Assembly: GCF_015832195.1 (NCBI RefSeq)
Contig: NC_052032.1
Location: 5,028,618-5,092,617 of the forward strand
Direction: 5' to 3'
Source: Motacilla alba alba
Taxonomy: Eukaryota > Chordata > Aves > Passeriformes > Motacillidae
DNA: 64,000 nucleotides
Position numbers and translations under genes: made by a program. Position 1 is the stretch's first letter. Each line of letters begins with the position of its first letter. The notes under the pieces are model-generated. The model worked only from the letters and a program-made list of their open reading frames with translations, was not told the DNA's origin and made no database searches. This document shows positions 1 through 13,387 of the stretch, in pieces.

Positions 1-1204
1 TGGATGATGCTGATTTACAGCCCATCTCCGTTTGCTGCTCTATTTACACTGCTTTGTTTGGGGGGTTTTGTGTGAATTACCTTCCAGGGCAGTCACAGCT
101 TTTGAAATATGGGAAGGAAACAGCAGCCATTGGAGGAAAGCTAAAGTGAAATTCAGTCACAAATCTTGTTAATTCCTGTTCCATCCCTTTCTTTCACCAG
201 CACTTGCCTTGGGAAGTCGTGCCTATCCCTGGCATGCTTTCCACCAGAGATATTATACTGCTATAAATGTCAGACATTTGAAGAACAATCCTAGCTATTA
301 GCATGTAAAAGAGTATTATTTTCTGCAAGTTATTAGGTTCAAAGGCATCTTTGTGCTTGGCAGATTGATGTCTGCAGCTCCAGATCCCAGTACCAGTCAT
401 GGGAGCACTCTGGAGAGACCAGGGTTCTCATCTAGCCCAAAACACAGTCCTCAACAAAAGGAGAAAATTGGGCAGGAAAATGGTACAAATGTCTTCAATA
501 CACTTTTGGTACTCTTTTATGATGTTACTAACTTGTTCTTAGAAAGTTACCTCAACTTGCAGAAGTTTTTATCTACTCCTAGACTCAAGTGATATTAAAA
601 CAAGAGACCCAGATGTGCTCTGGCTGGCAGGTGGAAGAGCCTTTCCAGCTGCTTCTGCAGCAGTAAATTGCACTTGGCTTCCCTGGCAGCCCTCAGAGCA
701 GCTGCAGGTGGGGTAACTCAGAGGTGGGGTGTCACTGATGTGCCCAGAGTGTGTTGAACTGAGGTGGAAATGTCATCTTTTCACCCTGGAGTGCCACGTC
801 CAAACAGTGCTCAGCTCCTCTGGCCCAGCTGCTACCCAGGCAGCTCCAAGCACTCCTTAGGGAAGTGTGTGTCTGGCAGAGAGGAGACTCCAGTTCCCTG
901 GCCCAGTGAGGGAACCCCACCAGGTCTCAGCTCCACTGGCATCTCTTCTTTTTGGCCTCCTGGCTGTCCTTGTCCCTTCCTGCAGCCCTGTTCCTCCCCA
1001 CTTGCCGCCTGCATCTTCTCACTCAGCCCACTCAGCAGAGGGAGGGGTGTCTGTGGGTGTTGTGCCCACATTTTACATTTGAAACTTGACGGTAAAATGT
1101 GTGAATTGAAGGTAAAATCCTTGCTGTGCAAAGAGTGCTGGGAAGCATCCCTCATCCAGTGCTGGCACTTGGATGTCTCAGGTGGGAGTGGATGGCCTGG
1201 GAGA
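1..1204. other. Intergenic spacer, left edge of window
   Basis: I see no coding exon, RNA gene or recognisable transposon here. The open frames are short, overlap on both strands and show no protein family I recognise. Around 600-1080 the sequence becomes C/T-rich on the plus strand, but without CpG density that would suggest a promoter. Confidence 0.6.
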
Positions 1205-1620
1205 AATCAGAATCACACACTGGTTTGGAAAGGACAGTAAAAATCACCTCCTTCCACCTCCTGCCATGGGCAGGGACACCTCTCACTATCCCAGGATGCT
1301 CCAAGCCCCCTCCAACCTGGCCTTGGACACTTCTAGAGATCCAGGGGCAGCCACAGCTTCTCTGGACAGCCTGTGCCAGGGGCTCACTGCCCTCACAGGG
1401 AAGAATCTCTTCCTAATATCTCATGTAAACCTACTTCTTTTCAGTTTGAAGTCATTCCACCTTGTCTGGTCACTCCATGCCCTCTCTCCATCTTTCTTGC
1501 AGGCTCACCTCAGATCCTGGAAGGCCATAATAAGGTGAGCCTCAACCTTCTCTTTTCCAGGCTGAACAAACCAAATTCTCTCAGCCTTCCCTCAGGAAGA
1601 GGTACTCCATCCCTGTAACC
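1205..1620 (-). mobile_element. CR1 LINE 3'-end fragment
   Basis: The plus strand reads as the reverse complement of an avian CR1 3' end. The hallmarks occur in order: a degenerate start around GTTTGGAAAGGAC, then CTGCCATGGGCAGGGACACC, CTCCAACCTGGCCTTGGACA, CTTCTCTGGACAGCCTGTGC, CTTCCTAATATCTCATGTAA, and finally TTTTCCAGGCTGAACAAACC. The element is therefore on the minus strand and keeps only about 416 bp. The degraded microsatellite end and scattered substitutions suggest an old insertion with no coding capacity. Confidence 0.93.
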
Positions 1621-4600
1621 CCCTAGGTGGCTGCCAGCTCTGACCATGCTCCTTTTGGAGCTAAATAATTGTGGGGAAGGTTACAAGGCTGGTGTAGTGA
1701 TTTACAAAAACGCTGTATTGGTGCAGATGCCATCACAGCAAACACGGATTTGGGCAGAGCTCAGTTTCAACGTGGGTGGCAGAGCTTGTGCCTGTGAGCA
1801 TCTGGAGCAGAAAAGAGCAATAACCCCAGCAATGGGCTCTCATTTGGAGGGGCAGGACTTGGGGGAAGCCCACCCAGAGCAGGTGGTTCCAAACTGTGTT
1901 AACAACCCCGTCAACAAGCTCGGCAGATCAGAGCAAGCAGCAGCTCATCAGCACGCAGCCCAAAGGCCAGGGGCTGCACCAGAGAGAATAGAGCAACAAC
2001 GACAAGGAGGGAAGATGAAAAGAAAGCAGAGATGGGAAGTGCTTTTAATAATATTGTTTCCTAATTACAGCACAGCGAGCAGATGCTGTCTGCTTTGACG
2101 TTTACAACTCAGCAAAGGATGTGCCAAAAGCACAGCGAGGGGACTGCTCACCCAGGGACAGTGGCAGCACCTGTGGCAGCAGCAGTGGTGGGGACTGAGT
2201 GTCCCAGCCTCTGACCTGGGGCTCCTGTCACCCCAGGTGAGCTATTGCTGCTGCCCAGCACCCTGCTGGTGTTTATTTGAGGCTACAAAATGCAGTTTAA
2301 AGGCCTCTCCTGACCCTGTCAGAGGTGCACCAGTTTGCAGGGAAAGGGTGGCATCATCCTCAAAGAAACTGATCTGTAGGTGAGGGACACACCTGCCCCA
2401 CCTGGTGTGGAGAGACACCTTTCTCCAGTAGCTCTGTGCCCTGGGAATGGGAACACCCCCCAGCCTCTGCAGGGCCATCCTCCCAGCACATGGGAACCTG
2501 CTGCTTTTCTGGCTGCTTCCTGAGACATTTATGATACAGGTCATTATCATTATCCCACTATGAGAAGCCAAAATTAATTACTGCACAGCCCAGCACCACA
2601 GCTGGGACTGTGGGGCAGATCCCTGAGCCTGCCCCTGGCACTCACCACTGCCCCACAGCAAACTGGGCACGGATGGGCACACGTGGGGCCAGCATGGACC
2701 TTCCCCAGGATGCCAGGATGCCCTGGGCCCGCTTCTCTGAACAGTGTGTGTACGGGAAGAAGACTTTTAACTCCTGAAAATCCTCCCTCCAGCCTGGCCT
2801 GGCATCTGCAAGCCCCCCACGCCTGTCAGAGCTGCACACAGAAGTGCACACAGGATGAGGCACACTAATGCATGTTTTGGTCCCAGGCCAAAATAAACGC
2901 TGGCTATAATAACCCTCCCAGGAAAGCCAAACAGAGGAGCCCTTTGTTAGGGACAACTCGGCGTGTTACGCTTCATTTGGGCCAACAGCACTTCCAGCAC
3001 GAGGCTCAGGACACCATCTGCTTGATGTGGGCAAGGTGGGCTGAGGCCAGAAACCAGGGAAAAAGGGAAATCTCAGGACAAGGAAATTTGGATGATGCCT
3101 CTTGAGTCAGCCTAGCCCATAAAGACTCTAAAAGTCTGGCAACAAAAAATCTGGGAAGAAGTCTGGCAGGTATGTTGGGCCCATTGTGGTCTCTGCTGGA
3201 GGTAAGGGTTTGTAATGGGGCAGTGTCTTCGGTCCCACTCACCTTTTGAGCAGGTGTTCCAGCTTCAGGATCTGCTGTCTCTGGCTAATTGCTATTTAGT
3301 TTCCTTTAAAACTAGAGGCAGAGGAACACCAGCACTGGATGAAACCCTGTGGCTCTCTACTGAGCCCAGCATGAGCTTTAGTCATTTGTGGAAACTTCTT
3401 TATTGATGTGTAGATATGGTGAAATGACTCAGGGGAAGGTCTGTCCTGACCTGAAGGGGTCAGGACAAACCCTGGCCACATCCCAGTACAGACTGGGATG
3501 CTCCCAGTGTGAGGTGGCTGCTGTAGCCCAAAGCACCTGAGCCTGAGGGCAGCAAGGAGTGTGCTGATGTTCAGGTCAGTGTGAGGTACTCCTGCAAGGA
3601 GCAGGGGTCGGGCTGGGTGGTTCTCATGGATCCCTTCCCAGTGGAGATCACAGCTGATTCTGGGCTGCTCCGATGAGCTGCACGCTCCTGTAACAGCTGC
3701 AGACAGTCACAAATCAGTGGGTGCCAGGTGCAGCAGAGCCCTGAGCCCTGCCCTGGCACAGGTGCTGATGCTCAAGGCCAGCCCCGGTGCCATCATCTGC
3801 TGATGGGAAGGGGCTGGGAGCAGTTTCAGGGGGCAGGGAGATGCCTCTGCTCCAGGAAGGGCTGCTCTTCTTCCTGAGGTGTGTGCTGGGTGCAGGACCC
3901 CTTGCTGTCTCAGGTAAGGCTGTGCACTTGGGGTGAGGTGGGCTCTGTGTGCTGCAGGGGATGGTTGTGTTTTGGGGTGAGAAAGCCTGCTCTCCCCAGT
4001 CCCAGGGACAGATAACTCACCTCCTCTGGTGGCACCACTGAGTATGGGGTGCTTAGGAGGTGAGCACTAGCATGTGACAATGGGCTGGTCCAGAGGGATC
4101 CGTCCCAGCAGCAGGTGGGCTGAGGCAGAGATGGTCCTGAGCTGGCTGGGTTGGCTGTGCTTTGCTGCCTTAAAGCCAAAAGAGTGCTTGGGGTGCCTAA
4201 TCTCTGTGAAAAGCCAGAAACAGCCTTTCTGGAGCAGGTTCCCAGCAGCTGCAGCTCATGGGCTTCTGCAGAGTGGTCTCTGAGTTTTGCTGAGGCAGGG
4301 GAGCTGCTCCTGGGGCCAGCACAGATCCATGGGGACACCCCCTGTACCTGTCTGTGTGGTGGACTCAGATTTCCTGGGAAAGCCTTATTGACTCTGAAAT
4401 AAACCCAAGGAAGGGGCACAAAGCACAGAGGATTGAGGGTGATGGGCCTGCAGCTCCAGCTCTGCAATGTTTGTGTTGTTTCTCCCTGCATGGGTGAGGT
4501 TTCTGGTGTTATCAAAGTGGAAATCCAGGTATGTTTCAGTCCTGTGGGGGAAAAGCAGTGAGCAGTTTATTTTTCCTCTGATGGATCACTTATGATCTAC

Positions 4601-7600
4601 AGCCATCTGGCAAAGCAATTCTTAACTTTTTTCCTCTTATTTATGAGGGCCAAGGGAGCCAGAGTTATTTGCAGCTGGGATGCCAATTGCTGCTGGCAGC
4701 TGCTGCTGATTTGGGGTCCTTCTCCCCTCTGCAGCCCTGGGAGGGAAGAGAGGCAGGGGGTTCTTATGTGCTTCTCAATGGTGCTTAAATTCCTAAAGCA
4801 TGGTGTTCAACACCAGAGCTGTGCCTCAAAAAGAATGTAATGCTTATGTTGGGCTGGGGGGAAGAAGAAGGAGGGGGGAGAGGGGTAACTGCTGTTCTGT
4901 GTTGGACGTGGCTGCACGTGGCTCTGTTGGATGGAAGTGGTGCATAATGGGTACAGAGGAAAACTGTCTGTAGCTCAAGGATGTGGATGGTGCCCCAAAG
5001 CTGCCGTGTCCCAGCAGCTGGTGTGAGCAGCAGAGCAGCTCTTGGCATCCCTGGGTGTGTTGGGCTCCCTGCTGGCTCTGGGGAATGATGAGTTTTGGTT
5101 TCTTTATGCTCATAAAATGCTCTGCTAGCCTGGAAAGGAAGCATTAGGGATGTGCAAATCATTAATTACTAATTAGCTGGTAGATTGTTCACAGGATGCA
5201 GCCAGGGACTGAGCAGCTCCAGCACAGAGTGCTGTAATCTGTGCAGGCTGAGGGGTGGCTGCCTGAAGGAGCAGGAGGTGCAGCAGTGGGAAATACCTGG
5301 GAGAAAAAAAAAAAAAAAAAAAGCAGCATTTTGGGAATGTAAAGGGGGAACAGATGGTGCTGGGGGCAATGACAACAAGGTGCCCTTCAGGAGAAGGACA
5401 GCAGCCAGAAATGGGATCAAAGCCTCTCTCAGGGGCATTCTGGCTCCTCTAGGGAAGGTCAGGGAACATGAAGCAGAGACCCCCGGGCTGCAGGGGCTCC
5501 TCAGGGAGGAGCAGAGCCTGTGGGTGATTAGAGGTGAATTGGCCCCAGCTGAGCTGAGTTATGCTGAGGTGGGGTTTGGGTCTTACCGGGTGTTTGGAGT
5601 GCTCCCAGTGAGCTGTGTCCCTGGGAGCCCTGTTCCAGCTCTTGCCCAGAGTGGGATTTCCTGGTGGTTTTGCTGTGGAACTGGGGTGGAACTGCTGTGA
5701 CATGCACTGGTGCCAGAGTGTGCCCTCAGCCAGAAGGAAGGGGTTAATGGAGGGCTCAGGCTCACAGGCCCCTGCTGGGGAGAGGGGCAGCCCGATGGAT
5801 GGAGCACTCTCCTGTCCAGGTGAGGGATTTGCTGCAGGGTTGTGGGGTGTTTGTTTCCCCTGGGGGAATGTCCATCCCTGTTTCACACCTCTGAGCCCGT
5901 GTCAGTGGTTCCTGGTGCCACTGAGGGTGGCTGTGGCTCCTCTGTCACCTTCCCTGCTCTGTACCTGTGCCTCTGCTCTCATTGACATGCAAAGCTTCCC
6001 TAGTTTGCTTTATTGATAAAAATCCCTGCTGCCAAAAGAGCCGGCAGACAATAAGCTAAATCATCACTAAATTGGTGGTGAAAATATAAGCTTTAGGCAT
6101 TCCCAAACTTCTTTCTCCCCTTGGCTGTGCTGGCTGAGGGGGTGCCTGGTGAGAGGGCTGAGCAAGGCTTTACCAACAGTAATTATGAACCCCTGGCACC
6201 TGGCCTGGTTGTTGGTAAGGGAGAATGAAGAGTCCCAGACAGCAGCTGGCATGGCTCCAGTTTGACAGTAATCACCTTCCAGGTGGGATTTTGGCTCTGG
6301 TTAAACTGTGCCAGTCCTGAAAATATGTACAAGTGAAACATGAAACATGGCCAGCTACTGCATCAAGATGCTTGGCTGCCCTCTGAGGGCAGCAGCAGCC
6401 TGGCTCCTGAGGGACTGAAACAGCAGTGAAAGGTGCTGCAGAAAGGGTTAACGCCCTTGGGTTGGGGCTCACCTGACCTGAGCCAGCAGACCCTCCAGTC
6501 TGGAGCAGAGTGATGCAGCTCCTTTGGTGTCAACGTGGGAAAGTGATAAGGGGAGGCTCTCCCTGCCCGGCTAATGATCTGCAGTAATGAGAACTTGGCC
6601 TCCCTCTGCTCCCGCCAGGCTGGGCTGCTCCTGAGGCTGGGTGGTCCTGCCTCAGCAGGGAGAGCGTGCCAGAGGCTCTGAGCATCCTCCCGGCTCCATG
6701 TGAGCGTGGGTGAGGGGGGAGCAGGGGTTTGGGAGTGCTTTAGGGGTCCTGATGGGTGAGCTGAGCCCTCTGGACAGAGGGTGACACGTGGGAGGAGCTG
6801 GTGGCCACACACAGCTGGTGAGAAGCTCGTGCCACCACTCCTGGGGCTGGCAGGGCCCCAGCAGCCCTACCTGGGCTTGTTTGGTTTGTTTTCCTTGTGG
6901 AATGCCAGTTTTCTGGTTTTCCAGTAAGACTCTGACTCTCCAGTGGGTGCAAATCTAGGGAAGGTCCTTGCAGACCAGGGAGCCAGGAGAAATGAGTCCT
7001 GCCTTCCTGTGGGGCAGCACCAACCCAGCCTGGAGGTGGTGGCAGTGCCCAAAAGCTGCCCCATCCCTGGCAGGGGATGCAAGGAACCAATTAGTGCTGT
7101 TGGGTTGTTTAACTTGTTCCCAGTTGAGGCTGACAGCTCAGTGCCAGGGTGTAAAGAGCCCTGCCCTGTCTCCTGCTCGGGTGACAGAGCACCGAGCCCG
7201 AGTGGTGCCCAGGGCACCCTGGAGCCCCCTGAATGAGCTCAGTGAGGCTTGGAGAGCACGACTCCAGCCTCAGTGTGTGGTGGTGTTTGTGTTTGTTGAT
7301 TGATGGTAGTGTTTGTGTGATGCTCACAAAAGAAGCACTTGTGTGCTGGTGGGATCTCTGTGTCCCAGCTGGTCGTGGCACCTCGCAAGCCTCTCTTCAC
7401 TCTCACCTCTCCTCCTGCATGATCACAGGGGACAGCGCTCAGATCTGGGAAGCAGGAAATGCCCCAAGGGGATCAGACAAAAGTCCCCAGATGTGGCAGA
7501 AGGAGATGAATTTTAGGGAGGTCGTTTTAAGGGAGTCTCGTGTGAGCTGACCTTCACCCCTAGCAAGTGGCCAGTGGGTTTCTCTAACTTGCAAAATGTG

Positions 7601-8156
7601 TGCAGCATCCACCACGAGGCACAGGCAGTGTCAGTGCACTGCAACAAGGCAGGTTTTCTCCCTTGCACTGGAGGTGGCAGCAGAGCACTACTGGCTGCCA
7701 CCTCCTAAAATTCCAAACGGTGCAGGGTCTCCCAGAGGCACCCCCTGTGCATCTCCTCATTTAAATCTGCTTTTTGTCCCTTTGTTCCTTAGGCTGTTTG
7801 CAAGCTGGAGTAATAATGGCTTTTTAAAGTGCTTGGTGTGCTTGTGATGGGCTGGTCAAAGTATGGACTGGCTCTTATGTCTCGACCATTCAGCAAATTG
7901 CTTTTCCATTGATTTTCTTGGGATTGTTGTTTTTCTGAAATCCAGATTCTAGGAGCACATCTCGAAAGAGCTATTAAATCATCTGGCCTTGCCTGCACAG
8001 GACATGCAGCTCCATCCTCTGGGCTCTGTCCTGAGCTGAGGTTCAAGCAGAGCAGATTTCTCTGCCTGGGGGCTGTGTTCTTTTGGGGAATGGTGACCCC
8101 AAACCCTTGCAGGGTTTGCTTGTCTAAGTGTCTTACACTAAACTGTGACTGTAAAT
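1621..8156. other. Intergenic spacer with one poly-A tract
   Basis: I find no gene. Several open frames exceed 100 codons on both strands, notably near 3910-4515 and 5185-5700. They have the low-complexity Pro/Ser/Gly composition typical of GC-moderate bird spacer DNA, and no splice-bounded frame looks like a known protein. Purine-rich tracts occur near 4855-4885. Confidence 0.55.
5304..5322. repeat. Poly-A tract (19 A)
   Basis: This is an uninterrupted run of 19 A. No target-site duplication or retrogene body is evident upstream, so I treat it as a simple repeat rather than a processed pseudogene tail. Confidence 0.9.
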
Positions 8157-8262
8157 CATAGAACACTAGAGTGGTTTGGGTTGGAGGGACCTTAAAAATC
8201 TTGTTACAATCCCCTGCCACAGGCAGGGACACCTGCACTAGACCAGGTTCTTCTGTGCCACC
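8157..8262 (-). mobile_element. CR1 LINE fragment, short
   Basis: The block begins near GTGGTTTGGGTTGGAGGGAC and continues through CTTAAAAATC, CCTGCCACAGGCAGGGACAC and CTAGACCAGGTTCTTCTGTG. This is the reverse complement of the last roughly 100 bp of a CR1 element. It includes the ATCATAGAA remnant of the terminal CR1 microsatellite at its left end. Confidence 0.88.
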
Positions 8263-9644
8263 CGGCTGGGAGCACCTCCAGGAAGGGAGTCAAATGAAAT
8301 GTGGGATGTCTTTTGGTTTTAATCCAGTGTTTCTTGGTTGGAGCTCACAGCACACGCTTGAGTGAAAAATCTTGTGGATCCCAGTGCTACCAATGAAGGG
8401 CATGAAGGAAGGGATGAGGTGTGGGATGTGCAGGACCTTTCCAAAGGCTGCCCAGCAATACCAAATCCATCCTCGTGTCATTGGGGCACCAGAGCAATTG
8501 TAGGTTTCTAGAGAGAGTTGGAGGTGAGGCTGAGCTCAGGAGACCATCACTCCAGGGTCCCAGTGTCTAAGATCCTCTGTGGAGATGCATTTAACTCACT
8601 TCAGGCCGTGCTGTGAATTTAGCTACCTTCCTCAGTGACAGGGGGAGTCCAGCAGCCCCCCGTGTTACTGATCTCCCACCCTGGTGTGCTTTCACCACTG
8701 AGTGAAGAGAACAATATTTCTATTTAAAAACAAATTTTAATTTAAACCACGAGCTATTTCAATAAAAGATGAAGTGTCTTTGTAATGGAAATGATAGAAG
8801 TGAAAACAAGTAATCTCTATTTATGGTACAGCTTTTGTTGTTGGTTTGAAAGGATCCAGTGTTCCACAGGACTTATTTGTGGAGGGACAAGAATAACTTT
8901 CTGGTTCAATTCTTGGCTAAAGCAGAGTTTGTTTTGATTTGTTTAAAGAAAACAAACAAACACCAACTTTCAAATGGCTTTTGGCTGGAGTTTTTACTGG
9001 AAATCCAATCCTCTTACGCATAGAATTTTTTTCCTAATGCTTCTATGAAAACCAGCATTGAGTGGAAGGATGTAGCTGTGAGCTGCAGAGATGGACAGCT
9101 CGGCACAGCTGCTGCTTTGGAGAGGTCTGAAAAGGTACCTGGGGAGCCCGTGCTGATGCGTGCAGGTGTGATGAGAGAGCTCCCAGCCTTTCTGCGGGGT
9201 GAACCCTGAGCAGGGCCGGGTGCCTGGCTGGAGCTGCACCACAAGAGGGCAAGCGGAGGCCACAAATCCTCTGCTCTCTCTGGGAGAAGATGTGAGCTGT
9301 GGGAAAAGGTCCCCAGCACCCCAGGGGCAGCGAGTTCTGGGCGGCTGTGCCGGTTGCAGGTGGCTTTTCAACGAGAAAAATGAGAAACTTGGTGGCTGTT
9401 GTTAAATTTGTTGAGTGCTGTGCTTTTGAAGAAGGGAGGAGGAGCTGGGGAAAGCTCTGGAGCACAAGCCTTGAGAGAAGAGGCTGAGGCAACTGGGTTT
9501 TTAGCTGGGAGGAAAGGAGGCTGAGAGTGACCTTCTAGCTACAACCTGCTTTCAGGGTTGAGGAGAGCGAGGTGGGGACCAGTCCCTGCTCCCAAATAAT
9601 AAGCAATTAGACAAAAATTAAATGTTCTGGCGTTATGCTGGGGG
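8263..9644. other. Intergenic spacer
   Basis: No gene is seen. The stretch from about 8700 to 9020 is A/T-rich, with several A-runs and AAACAAACAAAC at 8949-8960. A CTCF-like motif lies at 9239-9254 and is listed separately. Confidence 0.55.
9239..9254 (+). promoter_or_regulatory. CTCF-like site (candidate)
   Basis: CCACAAGAGGGCAAGC fits most positions of the vertebrate CTCF core (CCASYAGRKGGCRS), with deviations at the fifth and last positions. This is a pattern match only. Such matches occur by chance in 64 kb, so occupancy is unproven. Confidence 0.3.
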
Positions 9645-9840
9645 AGTTTGGATTGGGATATTAGGGGAAATTGTTTCACTGACAGGGTGGTCAGGCGCTG
9701 AACAGGCTGGAGGGGTGGAATTGCCATCTTGGAGTATTCCAAAAGCCTGGCTCCTAGAGACATGATTTTACTGGTGGGCATGGTGCTGCTGGGCTAACAG
9801 TTGGAACTGATGAACTAAAGGTCTTTGCCAACCTCAGTGG
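9645..9840 (+). mobile_element. CR1 LINE 3'-end fragment, plus orientation
   Basis: The block reads in the sense direction of CR1. It includes GGATATTAGGGGAAATTGTT, GGTGGTCAGGCGCTGAACAG, the segment around ACATGATTTTACTGGTGGGC, GGGCTAACAGTTGGAACTGA and AAAGGTCTTTGCCAACCTCA. The wording resembles the older CR1 subfamilies seen again at 62.0-62.5 kb. About 200 bp remain and there is no ORF. Confidence 0.87.
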
Positions 9841-12800
9841 AAATATATGACGTTTCTGCTGGGTGCTTCTCTGCTTTGTGGCTCAAGGCAGAGGTTGCTG
9901 CTCTCAGCACAGGTCAGAGCTGTGAGACTCTGCCTTGTTAATTGTCTGCAGCCCAGCTTGCCCAGGTCCCATCCCAGTAATGGAAAACACAGGGTTTTGC
10001 TCAGAGCCCTCCTTGGGAAGGGTGGAAAAACACTGAAGTGAGGCCTGGGGACATGACTGGAGCATCCCAAGCTGCTTGATGCCATTCCTTGCTGTCCTGG
10101 TGGCATCTGCTGCTCCTTGGCACCCTGGTCCTCCTGCACTTGGAGGGCCGTGAATGCAGCACAATGCTGAGCTGAAACTGAGCAGGGAAAGAAATCATTC
10201 CCAGCTCATCAGCGGCAGTGTGAGTGGAAATGACCCTGTGGAACCAGACAATGGTTAAAACTCTTCTGACATCACTCTGGAAATGGGTGGGGCAGGCTGA
10301 AAAATGCCTTAAAACTGGTTTTAAATAGTTGGATTTTGGGGGGGGGAGGTTAGAGGAAAGTGTGGAGGGAGGAGCAATCCCTGTACAAGAGCCACAATCC
10401 TGCTGGGAAGGGGATTCCTGCTGGGAGGTGATGGCTGCCCAGCAGCCCCTGCTCACACCAGGGCTGCCGTGCTCTGTGCTCATGACCTGACTCAGAGCAA
10501 GGGCTTGTCTAAACAGTAGCAGGAGCTCAGTTAAAGCAGAGACACTCTCAATTTAAAAGTACCTAATGGCAGGAAAAACAACCCATGATGAGTTAAAGGA
10601 CTGACTCAGGCCAGCAAAGGCCAGTCCTGAAATAGACCTCGAATGGGGCTGGTTGAAAATGCTTCCATCAGAACAGTTTCCTGATGGAGAATTTGGCATT
10701 TCTGCTCAAAGAAATCTTTCAAGAAAAGCATCTGCTTCTGTGGAAAAATTCATGTTGTTGGGTTGGAAAAATGGAGCATGTGAGAGCTGAAATCCTTCAG
10801 TGCAGCGACGTGTTGTGCCAGTTTTCAGGCAGGCTCCACCTCTGTGCTGAGTTTCATTCCTCATTCCTGTGGTGCCCACTCACCCTCACAGGAGGGAACC
10901 CCCCCAGATCGTTACATCTGCCCCTTCCCATCTGCCTGCTTTTCCCAGCTATGATTAAAGCCTCCCCCTCATTGTGCAGGACTGGAAGCTCAGCTTTTGG
11001 AGCAGAGTGTGGCTGCTCCCCTGGGACACCAAACTTTCTCTGCTGCCTCCACTCCTGGTCCCTTCCTACATGGACTTCTGGGAAACTCATCTCCATCCCA
11101 TGCTGATGTTTCATACATGCTGGGAGGCGGCTGTGACTGGACAGCCAGGAAAGGCAGCTCATTCCACCGGGCTTACTTTGTGACTTCACAGATTGTTTTG
11201 CAGCCAGGGGTTTGTTTTCCAGGTGTTTCTGTATCTCCTTGTTGTCTTCTAGCTCATTTCTGTGCCTATCCTAAATTCTGATGGAAATCTCACACGGGAG
11301 ATGGGCAAGTTGTCTGGCCAGGTCCACACAACAGGGTCAGGGTTAGTCCCAGGACCTGTTTGAGTCAGGATGAGTCACCCTGTAAAGCACTGTTGGACTT
11401 TATTGTGCCTTCCTCCAGCAGTGAGAACTTGCCCTTCAAAAAACAGTGTCTGAAACAGGAATCTGACACAGGAGTGCTTCAGCCCATTTTTTTAAACCTT
11501 GCCTTCCACACTTTAAGGGTGGAAAAAACTACAGGACACTTGCAAAAACAGATACTTATATTCACACTTAGGTGCCCAGTCTTAAAAATGGGGAGGGAAG
11601 ATGTCTTAAACACTGTGTTTTCCCAAGACCACATCAGCAGCAGGCAGAGGCAGCTGAGGGAGGGCCTCAGGTTGGTGTCCAGCACCTGGAGTGAGAGAAT
11701 TGCTGCAAGTCCTTGTAGCTCCATGGATGCAAAAACCTTCTCAGAAAGAGGTTTTTGTGCACAGATGTGGTTCTTCAAGGCCAGGACATTGTCATGAGAT
11801 GGGCTCACTGTTGATGTGAGTGAGGGGCTGAGCTGAAATCCTGCTTGGACCCTGGCATGAATGTGTTTTCCTCAAGTGAACTTTATGAAAGGACTTCTCA
11901 GTCCATTTAAGAAAACAAAAAAGTGTTAGGAGCAGAGGCTTGGCCAAAGCTTGGGGTCCCTGTGTGGAGACTGGAGGGAACAGAAAAGCCTCAGTGGAGA
12001 ACATTTTCTAAAAAAACAACCCAGGTACAGGCCAGGCTTGTGTTTCTGTGCTAGCATGGGCTCTATTTACCAACCTTCCTCTGCCCCAGGAGAAGCAGGG
12101 AGGCATTTAAAGAGAAAATGGGAAAGAGCTCTCTGTCCTGAGAGCTGGTGTGTCGTGTTTGCTGGAGTGCTGGGCTGTGCAGGGCTGTGGAGCCCAGGCT
12201 GCAGGCTGGCAGATGGTGTTTAACATTGTCAGAGCCAGCCCTGGCCCCAGGGCAGGAGCAGAGGGATGGAGAGCTCTGTGTGATCTCCCCTCTGGAGTCC
12301 CCACGGGCTGCTCTGTCCCTCTGAGGAGACAAGGTCTCCCTGCAGGCCCCCAGGGGGTTTCCCTCTCCTCCCCCCAGTCTGACCCCAGGTCTGTTTTATG
12401 ACAAAGCCATTCAATCAACTGCATTTATCTGCCAAATTTCCCTACAGCTCTTGGGAATAGGTGTGCTCTGGGTAAAAGCAGCCTGTTCTAATTCCAGGCA
12501 TCCTCTAACACCGGGGAAATATTGATTCTTTCTGCGTTGCCAGGACTTCTGAGAAATTAAGCAGACATAGGTACAGGCTTAACAAACTGTAATGTCCCAG
12601 TGGATTTTATCCACATCTGCTTCCTGCAGGCTCAGAGCACCAATTCCCTCATCCCACACCCCGGGAAGGCAGCCCTGAGGTCAGGCTCTGTCCTGCTGGG
12701 GGCCATGCTCCCCTTGGCAGCCTGCAGCTTACAAAGGGCTGATGAGAAAGGGATTCAGCCCAGTGTATTGGCATTCGTGTGTGGCAGCTGCATTAAAAGT

Positions 12801-13101
12801 GCTCACTGTCAGCCCAGCCATCACTTATAATTGGCTTCTATTTTTCCATGTGCCTCCTGGCAACAGCAGCTCTTCCCAGGCTCTTGGTGGGGTGCTGGGG
12901 CTGGGAAGGCTGCTCTGTGCAGGAGGGGTATGTGAAAATGGCCAGGATTGGCTCAGGAAGGGAAATGTGGCCCCTTCCTGCCTGTGTCTGGGTTTGCCTG
13001 AGCACCAGAAGCAGCTCCCTCTGCAGATTTGCTGTCAAGCACTGGCAAAGGCCACCTGTGATGGCTGTGGGTGCCCTGGAGTGAGTGCATCATCTCTGGG
13101 C
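9841..13101. other. Intergenic spacer
   Basis: No gene or clear repeat is seen. A run of G occurs at 10339-10346. Open frames on both strands (for example near 10001-10483 and 10684-11106) have no family resemblance and overlap one another in antisense. Confidence 0.55.
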
Positions 13102-13387
13102 TGGGCTAAACCCCTGGTTCTGGTGCAATAACCCAGTTACTGTGCAGTGGCTTGGTTGTTTTGGGGAACAGAGGCTGGGTTTGTGGTGCAGCAGAGGAGC
13201 ACCAGAGTGCTCAACAAGAGGTGTCAGCCTGGAATGAGATCCTTTGGTTATGGAAGAGGTGTCAGGCTGGAATGAGATCCTTTGGTTATGGAAGAGGTGT
13301 CAGCCTGGAATGAGATCCTTTGGTTATGGAAGAGGTGTCAGGCTGGAATGAGATCCTTTGGTTATGGTCTCCTGCATCCCAGCCACA
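13102..13387 (+). repeat. Duplicated block, copy 1 (with expanded 38-bp array)
   Basis: This block is closely matched by 15265-15451, about 2.1 kb downstream and in the same orientation. Shared landmarks are CCCTGGTTCTGGTGCAATAA, CCCAGTTACTGTGCAGTGGC, GAGGAGCACCAGAGTGCTCA and TCTCCTGCATCCCAGC. Copy 1 contains four 38-bp units where copy 2 has one. Copy 2 has about 13 extra bases (roughly GCATGGCCACGCT) before the shared CAGCAGAGG. I do not recognise the block as a named transposon. Confidence 0.9.
13218..13367 (+). repeat. 38-bp minisatellite, four units
   Basis: Units start at 13218, 13256, 13294 and 13332 and begin with GAGGTGTCAG. They alternate between CAGCCTGG and CAGGCTGG at the same position, so the array is really two copies of a 76-bp dimer. 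The last unit lacks its terminal GAA and runs into the unique right flank of the duplicated block. Confidence 0.95.
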
